From: Nitrospira sp. KM1 | GTDB lineage: Bacteria; Nitrospirota; Nitrospiria; Nitrospirales; Nitrospiraceae | Assembly (NCBI RefSeq): GCF_011405515.1 | Contig: NZ_AP022671.1 | Span: 3,410,001-3,474,000 of the forward strand | Length of the DNA: 64,000 nt | Direction: 5' to 3' | Shown here: piece after piece, positions 27,763 through 36,884 of the stretch | Layout of the letters: every line of letters starts with the position of its first letter | How positions within the stretch are numbered: position 1 is the first letter of the stretch | Translations under genes and position numbers: made by a program | Notes under the pieces: generated by a model | What the model saw: the letters and a program-made list of their open reading frames with translations, nothing else | What the model was told of the DNA's origin: nothing | Database searches by the model: none

Positions 27763-28929
27763 TCAGATTTGTTCGCCGAGGAGTTCGGATTTCAAGACGA
27801 ACGCGCCCTTGACCACGATCTGCTCTCCTTCGCGCAACCCATCAGTGATTTTGACATCCCGTCCGTTCGATTCGCCCAGGCTGACGTCCCGCGCTTCGAA
27901 GGACTGGGCGTCACGTTGTACAAAGACGAACCGCCGGTCCCGGTCGCGCTGCACGGCTGCTTCCGGTACAGCCAGAGCATTGGGTTCCGGGTCAGAATAG
28001 ACGCGAATGGTGGCAAACATTTCCGGCTTGAGTTTTTTGTCTTGATTGGCCAATTCCAGTCGCAGGTTCATGGTGCGGGTGGCGACGTCCAGCACGTCTC
28101 CCACGTAGGTGATGGTCCCATGGAAGATCCGATTCGGATAGGCATTGACAAGTACTTCGACCGATTGTTTCACCGGAGAATTATCCTGATGAATATACGG
28201 GATGTCCTTTTCAGGGATATTGGCCAAGACCCACACTTCGGAGAGATCGGCGACCGTGAACAGCTTTTCGGTGGTTTCCACCACTTCGCCTTTGGTCAGA
28301 TTCCGGAGGATGATCCGGCCGTCGAACGGCGCCATGATCGGCACGTAGGACCGGATCGTATTGTCCCGTTCCAGACGCCGGATTTGCTCCTCGGACATGC
28401 CGTACAACTCCAATCGGTCGCGTGCCTCACGTTTTTCCGCGCGCAAACTGAGCATCTCGCCCTTCCGCTTTTGCGCTTCCGCCAATCCGATGACTTTTTC
28501 GGCAAGCAGCATTTTGGCCCGCTCGTAGGACTGCTCCGCCACATAGAGTCTCGCGTTCGCTTTCAAGTATGCCGACTGCGCAATCCCTAGGTCTCCGCTA
28601 TACAACATGGCCAACAGATCGCCGGCCTTGACCTGCTGTCCCAAGTCAGCGTAGACGTCCACGACTCGTCCCCGAACCAATGTGGTGATCTCAGCCAGCG
28701 CATGCTGATTCGGCACAACGGTTCCAGGAAAGTCCCGGTGTGTCCGGAACTCTCCTCTCGCCACCGTGTGAATTTCCAAGCCGGCGCTGGCCACCTCCTC
28801 AGGCGTCAGGCGAGCAATGTATTGAGACGACTCGGGGCTTGCTGGTTTCGTGGATGCATCACCAGTGGGCGGAGCATCGCAGCCAGCCGTCAGGAGGAGG
28901 AAGAAGACACCAATGATGCCTCGATTCAC
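27763..28929 (-). CDS. RND efflux periplasmic adaptor, lipoprotein (CzcB/CusB type)
   Basis: 388 residues. A lipobox (FLLLTAGC, Cys17) anchors it. Barrel-sandwich halves flank a long helical hairpin (about residues 115-175): VVDVYADLGQQVKAGDLLAM before, SYVPIMAPFDGRIILRNLTKGE after; then beta-barrel and membrane-proximal domains (VALLV-like GREGEQIVVKGAFVLKSE end replaced by LREGEQIVVKGAFVL). Links pump and channel. No obvious Met/His-rich metal-binding N-terminus. Overlaps the upstream outer-membrane factor by ATGA and lies four bases before the pump. Confidence 0.92.
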   Translation of the reverse strand: MNRGIIGVFFLLLTAGCDAPPTGDASTKPASPESSQYIARLTPEEVASAGLEIHTVARGEFRTHRDFPGTVVPNQHALAEITTLVRGRVVDVYADLGQQVKAGDLLAMLYSGDLGIAQSAYLKANARLYVAEQSYERAKMLLAEKVIGLAEAQKRKGEMLSLRAEKREARDRLELYGMSEEQIRRLERDNTIRSYVPIMAPFDGRIILRNLTKGEVVETTEKLFTVADLSEVWVLANIPEKDIPYIHQDNSPVKQSVEVLVNAYPNRIFHGTITYVGDVLDVATRTMNLRLELANQDKKLKPEMFATIRVYSDPEPNALAVPEAAVQRDRDRRFVFVQRDAQSFEARDVSLGESNGRDVKITDGLREGEQIVVKGAFVLKSELLGEQI

Positions 28930-30293
28930 AATAATCCTCCTACCGAACGTTCCAAGCGGGCCAGTGAAACGGACAAGTCATACCGTGCCTGCGCGTAATC
29001 CAATTGGATATCTCGTTGTACCCGTTGAGCGTCGAGCACTTCCAGCAGGCTGGACGCTCCCTGCTGAAAACTGAATTGCGCCAGCCGCAGCGCTTCCTGA
29101 GCTTGTTTCAGCAGGCCCTTCTCGAAGACACCGATCATGGTGGCGGTCGTTTGAGCCTCTTGATAATGCTGGTTCACTTCTTTGAGCAGCCCGTTACGCG
29201 CCCGCAGCCATTCCGCTTCCTCCCGTCGTTTCGCTCCGAGTGCCGTCGCGATCTCTCCCTGCTGCTGGTACCAGATTGGTGTTGGAACCGTGATCCCGCC
29301 TTGAATGGCTTCGCGGCCTATTTCACGCCAGTATGAGCCGTTCACCGTAATATTCGGAACTCGCGCCTGGCGCTCAAATTCAAGGAGCCGCTCAGCTTGT
29401 TGGATCAGGTTTGTCAGACGCTGCAGCGTCGGATGTTGGTCACCCGCCCGAACCACAAGCGTATCGAGAGTCATATTCGACGGAAAGGTTTCAAAATCTC
29501 CGGCAATGCTGAACGTTTGTCCCAACGCACCACCTGTAAGCGTGTCCAAGACCACTCGGTTGACGCGAACGATATTCTCCATCCTAGTAATCAACTGATT
29601 GGCCTTTAAGACCTCGACTTCTGCCTTGATCGCGTCAAACTGGGGAGCTTCCCCCAGTCGCACCCGTGCCTTCACGATCCGCTTGACGTCTTCGATGGTC
29701 TGGCCATTCAAACGGGCTAGATCCAGATCGCGCTGTGCCAGCAGGAGATCATAGAAGGCGATCTTGACCGTTGCGGACAGGTTTAGTTTCGTTTCGGCTA
29801 ATCCTGCTGTCGCACCTGCGAGTCCGGCCTCAGCCGCCTTCTTTCTGGCCGTCCTTTTGCCGGGCCACTCCAAGGGCTGTCCGATCGTCGCGTTGTACTC
29901 TGTGAGGGAGGTTCTGGAAAGATCATCCCGAATATCCGCTCGGCCGGTATCTCGAATCTCTCCACGTCCGCTGTTCCCACTGAAATATGGATTGGGATAT
30001 GCGCCCGCTGTGACGCGCTGGCCAGCGCTCTGATCGATGCTGGCATTTGCGCCTGCGACGACTGGATTGTGCTCAAGAGCCAGTTTGACGATGTCATCCA
30101 GCCTGTACGCGGATGAATTCTCCGCAGTTGCGATGGCATACGGCGGTAGGGCCAGCAAGATCATCGCAAACAGACTGATGCCCGCGCGCATCTTCCAATC
30201 CTGAGACAGCGCTGGATTCCGAGAGGGAGAGGCGCAAAGGGGTTTGCCAGCGGCCCTGGACGAAATGCCCGGTACAGTCATTGTTCGTGTCAT
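28926..30293 (-). CDS. Outer-membrane efflux protein (CzcC/TolC family)
   Basis: 455 residues with two OEP repeats: YRLDDIVKLALEHNPVVAGA and later RAGDQHPTLQRLTNLIQQAE; paired long coiled-coil helices and a closing LLEVLDAQRVQRDIQLDYAQ. Forms the outer-membrane channel of the operon. ATG at 30293 has AAGGA nine bases upstream, but it puts a charged 35-residue leader before the signal peptide; a Met at about 30191 (MRAGISLFAMILLALPPYA) gives a standard signal sequence and may be the true start. Confidence 0.9.
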   Translation of the reverse strand: MTRTMTVPGISSRAAGKPLCASPSRNPALSQDWKMRAGISLFAMILLALPPYAIATAENSSAYRLDDIVKLALEHNPVVAGANASIDQSAGQRVTAGAYPNPYFSGNSGRGEIRDTGRADIRDDLSRTSLTEYNATIGQPLEWPGKRTARKKAAEAGLAGATAGLAETKLNLSATVKIAFYDLLLAQRDLDLARLNGQTIEDVKRIVKARVRLGEAPQFDAIKAEVEVLKANQLITRMENIVRVNRVVLDTLTGGALGQTFSIAGDFETFPSNMTLDTLVVRAGDQHPTLQRLTNLIQQAERLLEFERQARVPNITVNGSYWREIGREAIQGGITVPTPIWYQQQGEIATALGAKRREEAEWLRARNGLLKEVNQHYQEAQTTATMIGVFEKGLLKQAQEALRLAQFSFQQGASSLLEVLDAQRVQRDIQLDYAQARYDLSVSLARLERSVGGLL

Positions 30294-30454
30294 GGCGTAT
30301 CGTTCCTTTTGCTATAAGAGGCACACATCTGCGTGTTGGAGAACAGAGAAATTGTGCATCTTCTGTTAACGGTATTCAACTCCGTGAAAAACGGGGATAC
30401 CGCAGCGCGTGTGGCGAAAAGAGCGGCAAGTCAGTGAGTGGGGGGGTGACGACA

Positions 30455-30895
30455 TCAATCAACCCGAATCGTAGCGGTTGGGCTCATGGAGCCTTTGATA
30501 TTTTCCAGATCCAACCATACGTTGTATTGGACGGTCGTGGCTTTCGAGAAGCACAAGCTCGCATAATCTTGCGGTGGAATCGTCACCACGTCTTCCATGG
30601 CTCCAAAGCTCCCAAAGCCCGTTTCACAGCTCACAACATCACGCCACGCGACATTCAAAATGCCGACGCGTATGGGACTGGATGATGCATTGTGCCACCG
30701 CACTTCCTCTCCGATCCGTGCGAACAACACCCTCGGAGTGACCTCTTTATTGATTTCGACGTAACGGACAGCGGTTCCGGCGCCCGGCTTGCCGACGCCG
30801 CATCCCTGAAGTAGCGCGAGCATGAGCGCGATCTCGAGGAGGCCCCTGCCTGTTGGACGACCCACATTGTCTCGTCGATATCGTAAGACCGTCAC
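30455..30895 (-). CDS. Cupredoxin-like lipoprotein
   Basis: 146 residues with lipobox LALLQGC (Cys32). The mature part is beta-rich and cupredoxin-like: VTPRVLFARIGEEVRWHNAS, a later SCETGFG and a C-terminal DYASLCFSKATTVQYNVW. One His and one Cys sit where type-1 copper ligands could lie, but the usual Cys-x-x-x-x-His-Met loop is not evident, so metal binding is not sure. 162 bases upstream of the metal-efflux channel gene on the same strand; a periplasmic metal-sensing or delivery role would fit. Confidence 0.65.
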   Translation of the reverse strand: MTVLRYRRDNVGRPTGRGLLEIALMLALLQGCGVGKPGAGTAVRYVEINKEVTPRVLFARIGEEVRWHNASSSPIRVGILNVAWRDVVSCETGFGSFGAMEDVVTIPPQDYASLCFSKATTVQYNVWLDLENIKGSMSPTATIRVD

Positions 30896-30989
30896 AAATC
30901 GCTCTCCCTCTCTTGTTAGGACGTGGCCCGGGGCTCATTCCGCACCTCCGTCACGAAGCTGGATGTTCCTGATATTACCACGACAGCGT

Positions 30990-31466
30990 TTATTCATTCG
31001 TCCGGGTCATGTCGTGGTGACGGCCCTGAAACACGTTGAGACACTTCCTGCGCAATAACTCAAAATCGAATGGTTTGACGAGATATTCTTTTGCCCCCGC
31101 GTTCATAGCAACGCGGAGTTTCCCGACATGAGCCGAGTCGGACATGACGATCACCGGTACATGCGGAAACCGCTCGCACATCTCCTGCAGCACGGCCAGT
31201 CCACCAAGAGTCGGCATCTGCAGCTCGACGAGCACGCCGTGGAACGGTGTACTGGCTTGCTCGTGTCCCAGTCGTAGCAAGCCGGATAGACCGCTATCTT
31301 CGGCAACCGCGTCGAAGCCGATCGCCTCCAAGCGATCACACAAGAGCCGGCTGATGTCAACATGGTGATCGATAACTAGAATACGGCGTCGTGAGGAGGC
31401 GGAGTCTGCCGGTACATTGTCATTCCGGCCCAACAGAGCGTCATTGGTATGCAAAGGTGTATTCAT
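30990..31466 (-). CDS. Stand-alone receiver-domain protein lacking the phospho-Asp
   Basis: 158 residues: ~27-residue N-terminal tail, then one receiver domain. The usual Asp pair reads Asp33-His34 (RILVIDHHVD) and the phospho-acceptor is Glu81 (GVLVELQMPTLGG); Thr/Ser switch and Lys131 (EYLVKPF) are kept. Glu at the acceptor position often mimics the phosphorylated state, so the protein may be constitutively active or act by binding. It sits between a kinase-regulator block and the metal-efflux operon. Its ATG overlaps an upstream small open frame as ATGA. Confidence 0.87.
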   Translation of the reverse strand: MNTPLHTNDALLGRNDNVPADSASSRRRILVIDHHVDISRLLCDRLEAIGFDAVAEDSGLSGLLRLGHEQASTPFHGVLVELQMPTLGGLAVLQEMCERFPHVPVIVMSDSAHVGKLRVAMNAGAKEYLVKPFDFELLRRKCLNVFQGRHHDMTRTNE

Positions 31467-31693
31467 AGGCGGCCATTTGTTCGCCCATGGCTAGGTTCCG
31501 TGAGGACGCTGATTCCGTTCCGACAGAACCGTTGATACAGGCGGGTCAACCGTATCCCCTGCTTCCTCCAGGCTTCCCACTGGCCTGCCACCGTGAAGTC
31601 AAAGCGGCGGGGTCCTCCGATGGAGCCCACCCATTCCATATTCTCCGCCTGCCTGTGGCTGCACATCCGATTTCGGCTCCCAGAACTCGTCAT
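31463..31693 (-). CDS. Possible small protein upstream of the degenerate receiver
   Basis: 76 residues, not recognised. It is supported only by the ATGA overlap with the next gene and by a fairly ordinary composition (WVGSIGGPRRFDFTVAGQWE). No membrane segment or motif. It could be spurious. Confidence 0.3.
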   Translation of the reverse strand: MTSSGSRNRMCSHRQAENMEWVGSIGGPRRFDFTVAGQWEAWRKQGIRLTRLYQRFCRNGISVLTEPSHGRTNGRL

Positions 31694-31814
31694 GAACGTC
31701 TCGCATCCACCCGCTTTGTGTGTTTCTCAGCCGTCTTCAATGCCAGGTGAATTTGAATCATCAGGATGTTCCGGAATCAACCGGGTCACTACGTCTGGCC
31801 AGGGAATGTGTCCG

Positions 31815-32243
31815 TCAGGCCATCGAGGTGTCCAAAGCCGTCCGATCAATCGGACATGATTGATGGTCCTGGTTACACCAGACATGCTGGACGACGGCAC
31901 GTATCGAGGAGAGCAAGGAATGCGAGGATCCTTTGATTAAATATCCAGATGCTCCCGCTGCGAAGGCCTTGGACATGATCTCAGGTTCGCTATAGGAGCT
32001 ATAGAAAATGAGCCGGCATTCAGGCAGGGAGCGGTGAATCTCTCTTGCGGCTTCGATGCCATTGACGACAGGTATGTCGATATCCGTCAGGACGATATCA
32101 GGGCGCAGGGCTTGGGCAGCTTCGATGGCGGCCCGCCCATTCGCCGCGCTGGCCACGACATCGTATTCGGGTTCCAGTAGGGACTGAAGCATCATGCGAA
32201 TTGATGAATGGTCGTCGGCCAATAATACGCGGAGTCTGGACAT
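31815..32243 (-). CDS. Single-domain response regulator
   Basis: 142 residues. Complete receiver: VLLADDH (Asp10, Asp11), phospho-acceptor Asp54 in IVLTDIDIPVVNG, and Lys in GYLIKGSS. No DNA-binding domain; a short unrelated tail of about 20 residues follows. Receiver type resembles NarL/LuxR regulators. Lies 182 bases beyond the NarL-type regulator on the same strand, so the kinase there may phosphorylate it. Confidence 0.9.
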   Translation of the reverse strand: MSRLRVLLADDHSSIRMMLQSLLEPEYDVVASAANGRAAIEAAQALRPDIVLTDIDIPVVNGIEAAREIHRSLPECRLIFYSSYSEPEIMSKAFAAGASGYLIKGSSHSLLSSIRAVVQHVWCNQDHQSCPIDRTALDTSMA

Positions 32244-32424
32244 GACCGGTATACCTTACTGAGCAGGTGAAACCCACGAACCAATATTATGAAATGTTTA
32301 TGAGATGAGAGTAGCTGGATGCCGGAGAATAGGCCAGCGGGTTCGTACTGGAGAGCCCTGGTGAAACTACTGGGTGTCAGATAAATGTCTACGTAGGGTT
32401 AGAATGCCATCACAGACCCTTTCG

Positions 32425-33066
32425 TCAAGTCGTAATGAGGCCGTTCGCGATCGCATATTTGACGAGATCGGCCGTCGTGTGGAGGTCGAGGAGCTCCATG
32501 ATTTTGGCTTTATGAAACTCCACGGTCCGATGTGACACTTTGAGTTGGCTGGCGATTTCTTTAGCCGAGAATCCCTCGGCCACCAATTGAAGAATTTCAC
32601 GCTGCCGGGCGGTCAGATCATCGGCCGCATGTACCTGAGGCCGTCCGGGCGACAGCAGCGAGGCGATGACGTCTTTTGTGATCAAGGGGGTGACGTAATA
32701 GTTGCCGCTCACCACTGATTGAATCGCCTGAACGAGCTCTTTGGCTGCCGAACGCTTGAGCAGATACCCATTGGCCCCGGCTTTGAAGGCTTCGTTGATA
32801 TAGGCGGCGTCGGCATGCATGGTGACGAAAATGATTTTGACATCCGGAAGGAGCTTCTTGAGCCGTCTGGCAGCATCGATACCGTTGAGTTTGGGCATCG
32901 AGATATCCAGAAGAATCAAGTCCGGCTGGGTGCGGCCGGCCATCTCGACCAGGCTACGGCCGTCTTCCGCCGTGCCGACCAATTCGGCATGGTCCTCCAG
33001 CAACTTCTGAAATCCCTCTAGAACGAGGGTGTGGTCATCGGCTAAGAGAATTTTCGGTTTCTTCAT
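32425..33066 (-). CDS. NarL/FixJ-type response regulator (LuxR HTH)
   Basis: 213 residues. Receiver with Asp10/Asp11 and acceptor Asp54 (LILLDISMPKLNG), Lys in GYLLKRS; C-terminal LuxR-type HTH DDLTARQREILQLVAEGFSA-KEIASQLKVSHRTVEFHK. Its start overlaps the end of the sensor kinase gene by 32 bases, so the two form a cognate pair expressed together. Target genes may include the flanking receiver and efflux genes (inference). Confidence 0.95.
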   Translation of the reverse strand: MKKPKILLADDHTLVLEGFQKLLEDHAELVGTAEDGRSLVEMAGRTQPDLILLDISMPKLNGIDAARRLKKLLPDVKIIFVTMHADAAYINEAFKAGANGYLLKRSAAKELVQAIQSVVSGNYYVTPLITKDVIASLLSPGRPQVHAADDLTARQREILQLVAEGFSAKEIASQLKVSHRTVEFHKAKIMELLDLHTTADLVKYAIANGLITT

Positions 33067-34531
33067 GTCGTGTATTCGGAAGCGGGATCAGGACAGACAC
33101 ATGTGTTCCCCGCTTCGGTATAGAGTGGATATCCAGGCGTCCGTGGACCGAACGCACCCGTTCTCTCATGTTGACCAGACCCAGACCGGCCTCCACTTGT
33201 TCCATATCGAACCCGACACCGCTGTCCCTGATGAACAGGGTAACCTCGCGTGAGTCACAGGTCAATTCAACCTCGACGCGTGATGCGCGGGCGTGTTTGG
33301 CGATGTTCGCCAAACTCTCTTGTGCGATACGGTAGAGGCACGAGGCGATATGCAGGGGAAAGGACGATGGCAAGTCCTCCTGCACGACGATCGTCTTGAT
33401 TCCCGTTCTTGACGAGAACTGATCCGTCAATTGACGCAATGCCGCGCTCAAACCCAGGTCGTCAAGAATGGACGGGTGGAACTGATAGGCAATGCGTCGC
33501 ACATCATCTGAAATGACGGCGATCCGCTGGGCGAGCGATTGAAACGCTTTTTGGACCTCGGCAGCCGGCAGAGGAATTTGATTGTCCAGATTGCCGATTT
33601 CAATGGCCAGGAGAGCCAGCCGTTGGTTGATATCGTCATGCAGATCGCGCGAAATGCGGCGTCGTTCTTCCTCCTGGGCCGAGATCAGTTGACTCGTAAA
33701 CGACTTCAATTGTTGTTCGGTCCTCAGCCGTTCCGTGATATCGCGAAGAATAATCGTGCAAGTCGTTTGTGCATCGATGCACAAACGCGAGATGCTGGCC
33801 TCTGCTGGAAATTCGCTCCCGTCCTTGTGACGTCCAGATACCTTGAACGGTTCGGCCGCCCGTCGTGCCGCCGGTAATCCTTGACTTCGGTCGACGGAGT
33901 CGAGGCGCGCGTAAGCCGGCAATAGGATATCGATCCGATGTCCGAGAATCTCGTGAGCCTCATAGCCAAACAATCTGGCGGCTCCCTGATTGAAAAGCGA
34001 GATGGACCGGTCTTCCGCCATGACGATAATCGCATCTTCGGCGATATCCAGGATGCCGGCAAGACGGCCTTGAGACACCCGGTACGCCTGTTCCGTGTGC
34101 ATCCGTTCTGTGACTTCTGAGACCAGAGCCTCGTTTACCTTTGCCAGTTGGTGGGTTCGTTCGGCAATCTTTTCCTCCAACCCCTCATTGACCTTCTGCA
34201 GGGCCAGTTCCGCCTGACGCCGTTTGTATGCAAACCAGGCGAGGATCCACAGAACGATGATCGTGAAGGCGCGATTTCCCAATGGGATCCAGATAGGCGT
34301 TCCGGGAATGAGATGGCCGTAGAAGGTTGCTGTAATGGTGAGGACTGTGCCGATGGCTGCCGTCGCGGAGGGCATCCAGAGGAAACGCGACCCAGTCGCG
34401 ATCAGGATGACGCCTGTGTAGAGAAAATGGTTGGCGAACCCAAGAGGCGTATGTGTATCCAGGGCGAACAATGCCCCGAACAGCAGCACCATCAGGCCGC
34501 CGCGCAGCCATTCTTTGTCCGACAGGAGCAT
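33035..34531 (-). CDS. PAS-domain sensor histidine kinase (NarX/HisKA_3 type)
   Basis: 498 residues. About four hydrophobic helices in the first 105 residues, a coiled coil (about 105-155), a PAS domain (about 155-270; DIAEDAIIVMAEDRSISLFN), HisKA_3 phospho-acceptor His298 (RRRISRDLHDDINQRLA) and HATPase with DSGVGFDMEQ and GLGLVNMRERV. Inner-membrane kinase with almost no periplasmic loop, so it likely senses a membrane or cytoplasmic PAS signal. Pairs with the overlapping LuxR-type regulator. Confidence 0.94.
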   Translation of the reverse strand: MLLSDKEWLRGGLMVLLFGALFALDTHTPLGFANHFLYTGVILIATGSRFLWMPSATAAIGTVLTITATFYGHLIPGTPIWIPLGNRAFTIIVLWILAWFAYKRRQAELALQKVNEGLEEKIAERTHQLAKVNEALVSEVTERMHTEQAYRVSQGRLAGILDIAEDAIIVMAEDRSISLFNQGAARLFGYEAHEILGHRIDILLPAYARLDSVDRSQGLPAARRAAEPFKVSGRHKDGSEFPAEASISRLCIDAQTTCTIILRDITERLRTEQQLKSFTSQLISAQEEERRRISRDLHDDINQRLALLAIEIGNLDNQIPLPAAEVQKAFQSLAQRIAVISDDVRRIAYQFHPSILDDLGLSAALRQLTDQFSSRTGIKTIVVQEDLPSSFPLHIASCLYRIAQESLANIAKHARASRVEVELTCDSREVTLFIRDSGVGFDMEQVEAGLGLVNMRERVRSVHGRLDIHSIPKRGTHVSVLIPLPNTRHEETENSLSR

Positions 34532-35080
34532 AGTCTGTGGAGGCGAAATTATGATCCTTCGATGTGCGGAGGTTCAAGATCCCGGGCATCGACGGGTACG
34601 ACATCGATTGTATGCGGACATCAAGAAGAAGTCAGTGAATCTGACGACTTTGTTCTAGAATAGAGGCCGCACTTGTTTGAACTCGCGAGGGTGAAGAATG
34701 ACCGGATCGTTCAGAAACGATGGGTGAGGGAATGAAATTCGAAAGCCGTTCAAACGATTGGGAACGTATTCAATCCGATGACGAGCAAGCCGATGAGGGC
34801 CATCATCATCCAGAACAGCTCACGGTCGCCGCATTTATCCAAAAAGCGTCGCATGGTCCGGGAAACAGCAAGGCATATGCCTGCAGAGCGGGATACAGAT
34901 TTCCAACTGCTTATGGGGCCGCCGCGTTAAAAAACGAGCGATCTCGCACACTCCGCACAGTGCGAGCGTGTCTGGTACTAAGAGTGGTTTGGGCAAGGTC
35001 AAGGTGTGATGGCCTTGGGGTTGCCATCGATCTCGATTGTGCATGACCCTAGTACAGAAGGTTTTAGATAGCGATGATTA
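34532..35080 (-). other. Gene-poor stretch with hairpin and a possible 34-residue membrane peptide
   Basis: No normal gene is seen. At 34943-34966 CTCGCAC and GTGCGAG form a 7-bp stem; on the minus strand six Ts follow eight bases later (34929-34934), a loose terminator for the small-protein operon ending at 35081. At 34750-34854 (minus) a 34-residue frame, MRRFLDKCGDRELFWMMMAL and so on, has one plausible membrane helix but no clear ribosome site. A short dyad ATCGTT-CAGA-AACGAT lies near 34710. Confidence 0.35.
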
Positions 35081-35287
35081 TCAGCGGATTGTTCCATCTC
35101 GTATCAGGACCTCCGCTTTCAACCAGTCCTCGACATCGTGGCCGTCTTCACAGCCTCGTGTAAGGTACAGTTCGTACGCTCGAATTGCCACTTGTTGCGA
35201 GGTGTCTGCGTCATTCTCATTGCGTGGAAGGTCATTACTGGGCTTGCTGCGGTCGGCTCGTTTTCGAGCCTGCCCCTGCTTCTTCAT
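35081..35287 (-). CDS. DUF2934 family small protein
   Basis: 68 residues. C-terminal DUF2934 signature: VAIRAYELYLTRGCEDGHDV followed by EDWLKAE. Basic N-terminus (MKKQGQARKRADRSK). I chose the ATG at 35287, preceded by GGAGG at five bases; upstream in-frame Mets at 35299 and 35365 are weaker. The family is abundant in some soil and nitrifying bacteria, with no known function. Confidence 0.75.
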   Translation of the reverse strand: MKKQGQARKRADRSKPSNDLPRNENDADTSQQVAIRAYELYLTRGCEDGHDVEDWLKAEVLIRDGTIR

Positions 35288-35652
35288 CAGTGCCTCCATG
35301 TTGTCACCCGGAAATACCATTCTTTGAAGATGCGACGAACCGCTGCGAAACACGCTCTTGAACATGCTCTTGGTGGTCGTTCGACAAGCACATGGTTGTG
35401 TCAACTGGATATCAATGGTCATGCAACAGACATGCGTTACCTGTCTCGCGCAGTCCCTCTTACAAGTATCTGGCGAACGAGCGCGGTGTAGAAATACTGC
35501 CGGCTTGGTTCGTGCGAGTTCCGCGATAACAGAGTGCTCATTCCCCCGAGATCCGTCGGATCCCGCGTATTCCATTGCGAAAGCGGCCCCCACAGGAGGG
35601 CAGGGACCTGTCGTGGGACACACGCGAGTTCCTTCCGCTTATGAAAGCCGCA
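35288..35652. other. Intergenic stretch, nothing recognised
   Basis: 365 bases between the DUF2934 and zinc-ribbon genes. The minus-strand frame of DUF2934 stays open further upstream, but its sequence is Cys/Arg/Thr-rich and unlike the family. No hairpin with a T-tract or promoter pair stood out. Confidence 0.3.
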
Positions 35653-35877
35653 TCATAGAAACCCGATTTCCGTCATCCTCACAGCTCTGGCGTGCCTCGG
35701 GTGCGAATCCACCGATGTCCGGGAGCGACAGGACATCCGATTTGCACGAATTGTGGCGTCCTCGATATTTCCACAGTTCAAGCATCTCATTGACGTGACC
35801 ATGTGATGCAAGCGCTCTTCCGCGCTCTCCGAAAACGATTCGGCCACCATAAATCCCTCACACCGTATGCAATGCAT
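35653..35877 (-). CDS. Small zinc-ribbon protein
   Basis: 74 residues with CIRC at residues 3-6 and CLNC in the middle (RCLNCGNIED), the layout of a treble-clef or rubredoxin-like zinc ribbon. ATG at 35877 has GGGAGG eight bases upstream. Function unknown. Part of a same-strand run with the SPFH lipoprotein upstream (79 bases). Confidence 0.65.
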   Translation of the reverse strand: MHCIRCEGFMVAESFSESAEERLHHMVTSMRCLNCGNIEDATIRANRMSCRSRTSVDSHPRHARAVRMTEIGFL

Positions 35878-35955
35878 GGAATGACCTCCCTCGTTGATCC
35901 ATTGGTCTCCGCAGCCGAGCAAGTGTCATGCGCGATGTGCGCACGGAGGATCTCG

Positions 35956-36843
35956 TTATCGGCCTCCAGACTCTGTTGTCATCGGTCGTTGTGATATCTC
36001 CGACCCGGGATTGATGAGAATCGGCACGTTCAATTTGTCCGGCAGCAGGACGAATTTGGCATTCTGACTGTCGTACAACTTGAACCGCAGATAGTTCTCC
36101 GTCAGCGTTTGGGCAATAGTTTCCTGGGCTTTTGCTTGGCCGCTGGCGCGAATGCGCAGGCCCTCCGCCTCTCCTTCCGAGCGAATGTGAATCGCATCGC
36201 CTTCTCCTCGCGCTCGACGTCTCGCGATCTCGGCGTCTTTCTCTGCAATGACCAGCTCAAATTCCTTCTGCTCTTTCTCCTGCTCCTTCGCCTGCTTCCG
36301 TTCGACTGCCTCCAGTACGACTTTCGCAAGCTCGATATCAGCCAATGCCACGCTGGCGATTTCGAGATGGCGCCCTTTGAGTTTTTCCACGACGACCGCC
36401 TGAACTTTGCTTGCAATCTCGGCACTTTTTTCCGGGACGTGCACCATCGGATAGCCGGATACGACGCTCCGGACGGCCGCCAGCAATTCGGGTTTGACGA
36501 CCCGCGGATAAAAGTCTTGGCCGACCTCCTGCGCAAGAAAATAGATTTCTGCGGGGGCCGGCCGCATGATGATGGCGGTTCTGAGTTGCACGAGCAGATC
36601 ATCGGAGCTCAAAGCATCGACGGTCTCCGTATAGCTCTGCCATCGGATGTCGTACAGATAGATCGAGTTCCAGGGTGCTCTCCAATAGAACCCGTCCTTC
36701 AACGGCTGCGCGGAAAGTCCGTCACCGAAGGGATGCCAGAACAGTCCACGCTGTCCGGGTTGGACGCTGGTTCCTGCACAACCCGTGATAAGCAAGATAG
36801 AAACGGCGGCGACGGCAAGAAGAAAGCGGTCGGTGCGTTCCAT
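35956..36843 (-). CDS. SPFH/prohibitin-family lipoprotein
   Basis: About 295 residues. Lipobox ILLITGC puts a lipid on Cys22. The SPFH domain follows (VQPGQRGLFWHPFG, then DALSSDDLLVQLRTAIIMR), then a long charged coiled coil (about residues 165-235: VLEAVERKQAKEQEKEQKEF) and a C-terminal tail. SPFH proteins form large ring cages; bacterial ones usually have a membrane helix, so lipid anchoring with periplasmic exposure is unusual. ATG at 36843 follows GGAGGGAACC. Downstream of two small genes on the same strand. Confidence 0.82.
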   Translation of the reverse strand: MERTDRFLLAVAAVSILLITGCAGTSVQPGQRGLFWHPFGDGLSAQPLKDGFYWRAPWNSIYLYDIRWQSYTETVDALSSDDLLVQLRTAIIMRPAPAEIYFLAQEVGQDFYPRVVKPELLAAVRSVVSGYPMVHVPEKSAEIASKVQAVVVEKLKGRHLEIASVALADIELAKVVLEAVERKQAKEQEKEQKEFELVIAEKDAEIARRRARGEGDAIHIRSEGEAEGLRIRASGQAKAQETIAQTLTENYLRFKLYDSQNAKFVLLPDKLNVPILINPGSEISQRPMTTESGGR

Positions 36844-36884
36844 GGTTCCCTCCAGGGCCTGCCGAGCGTCTCCCCGCATCCGGC

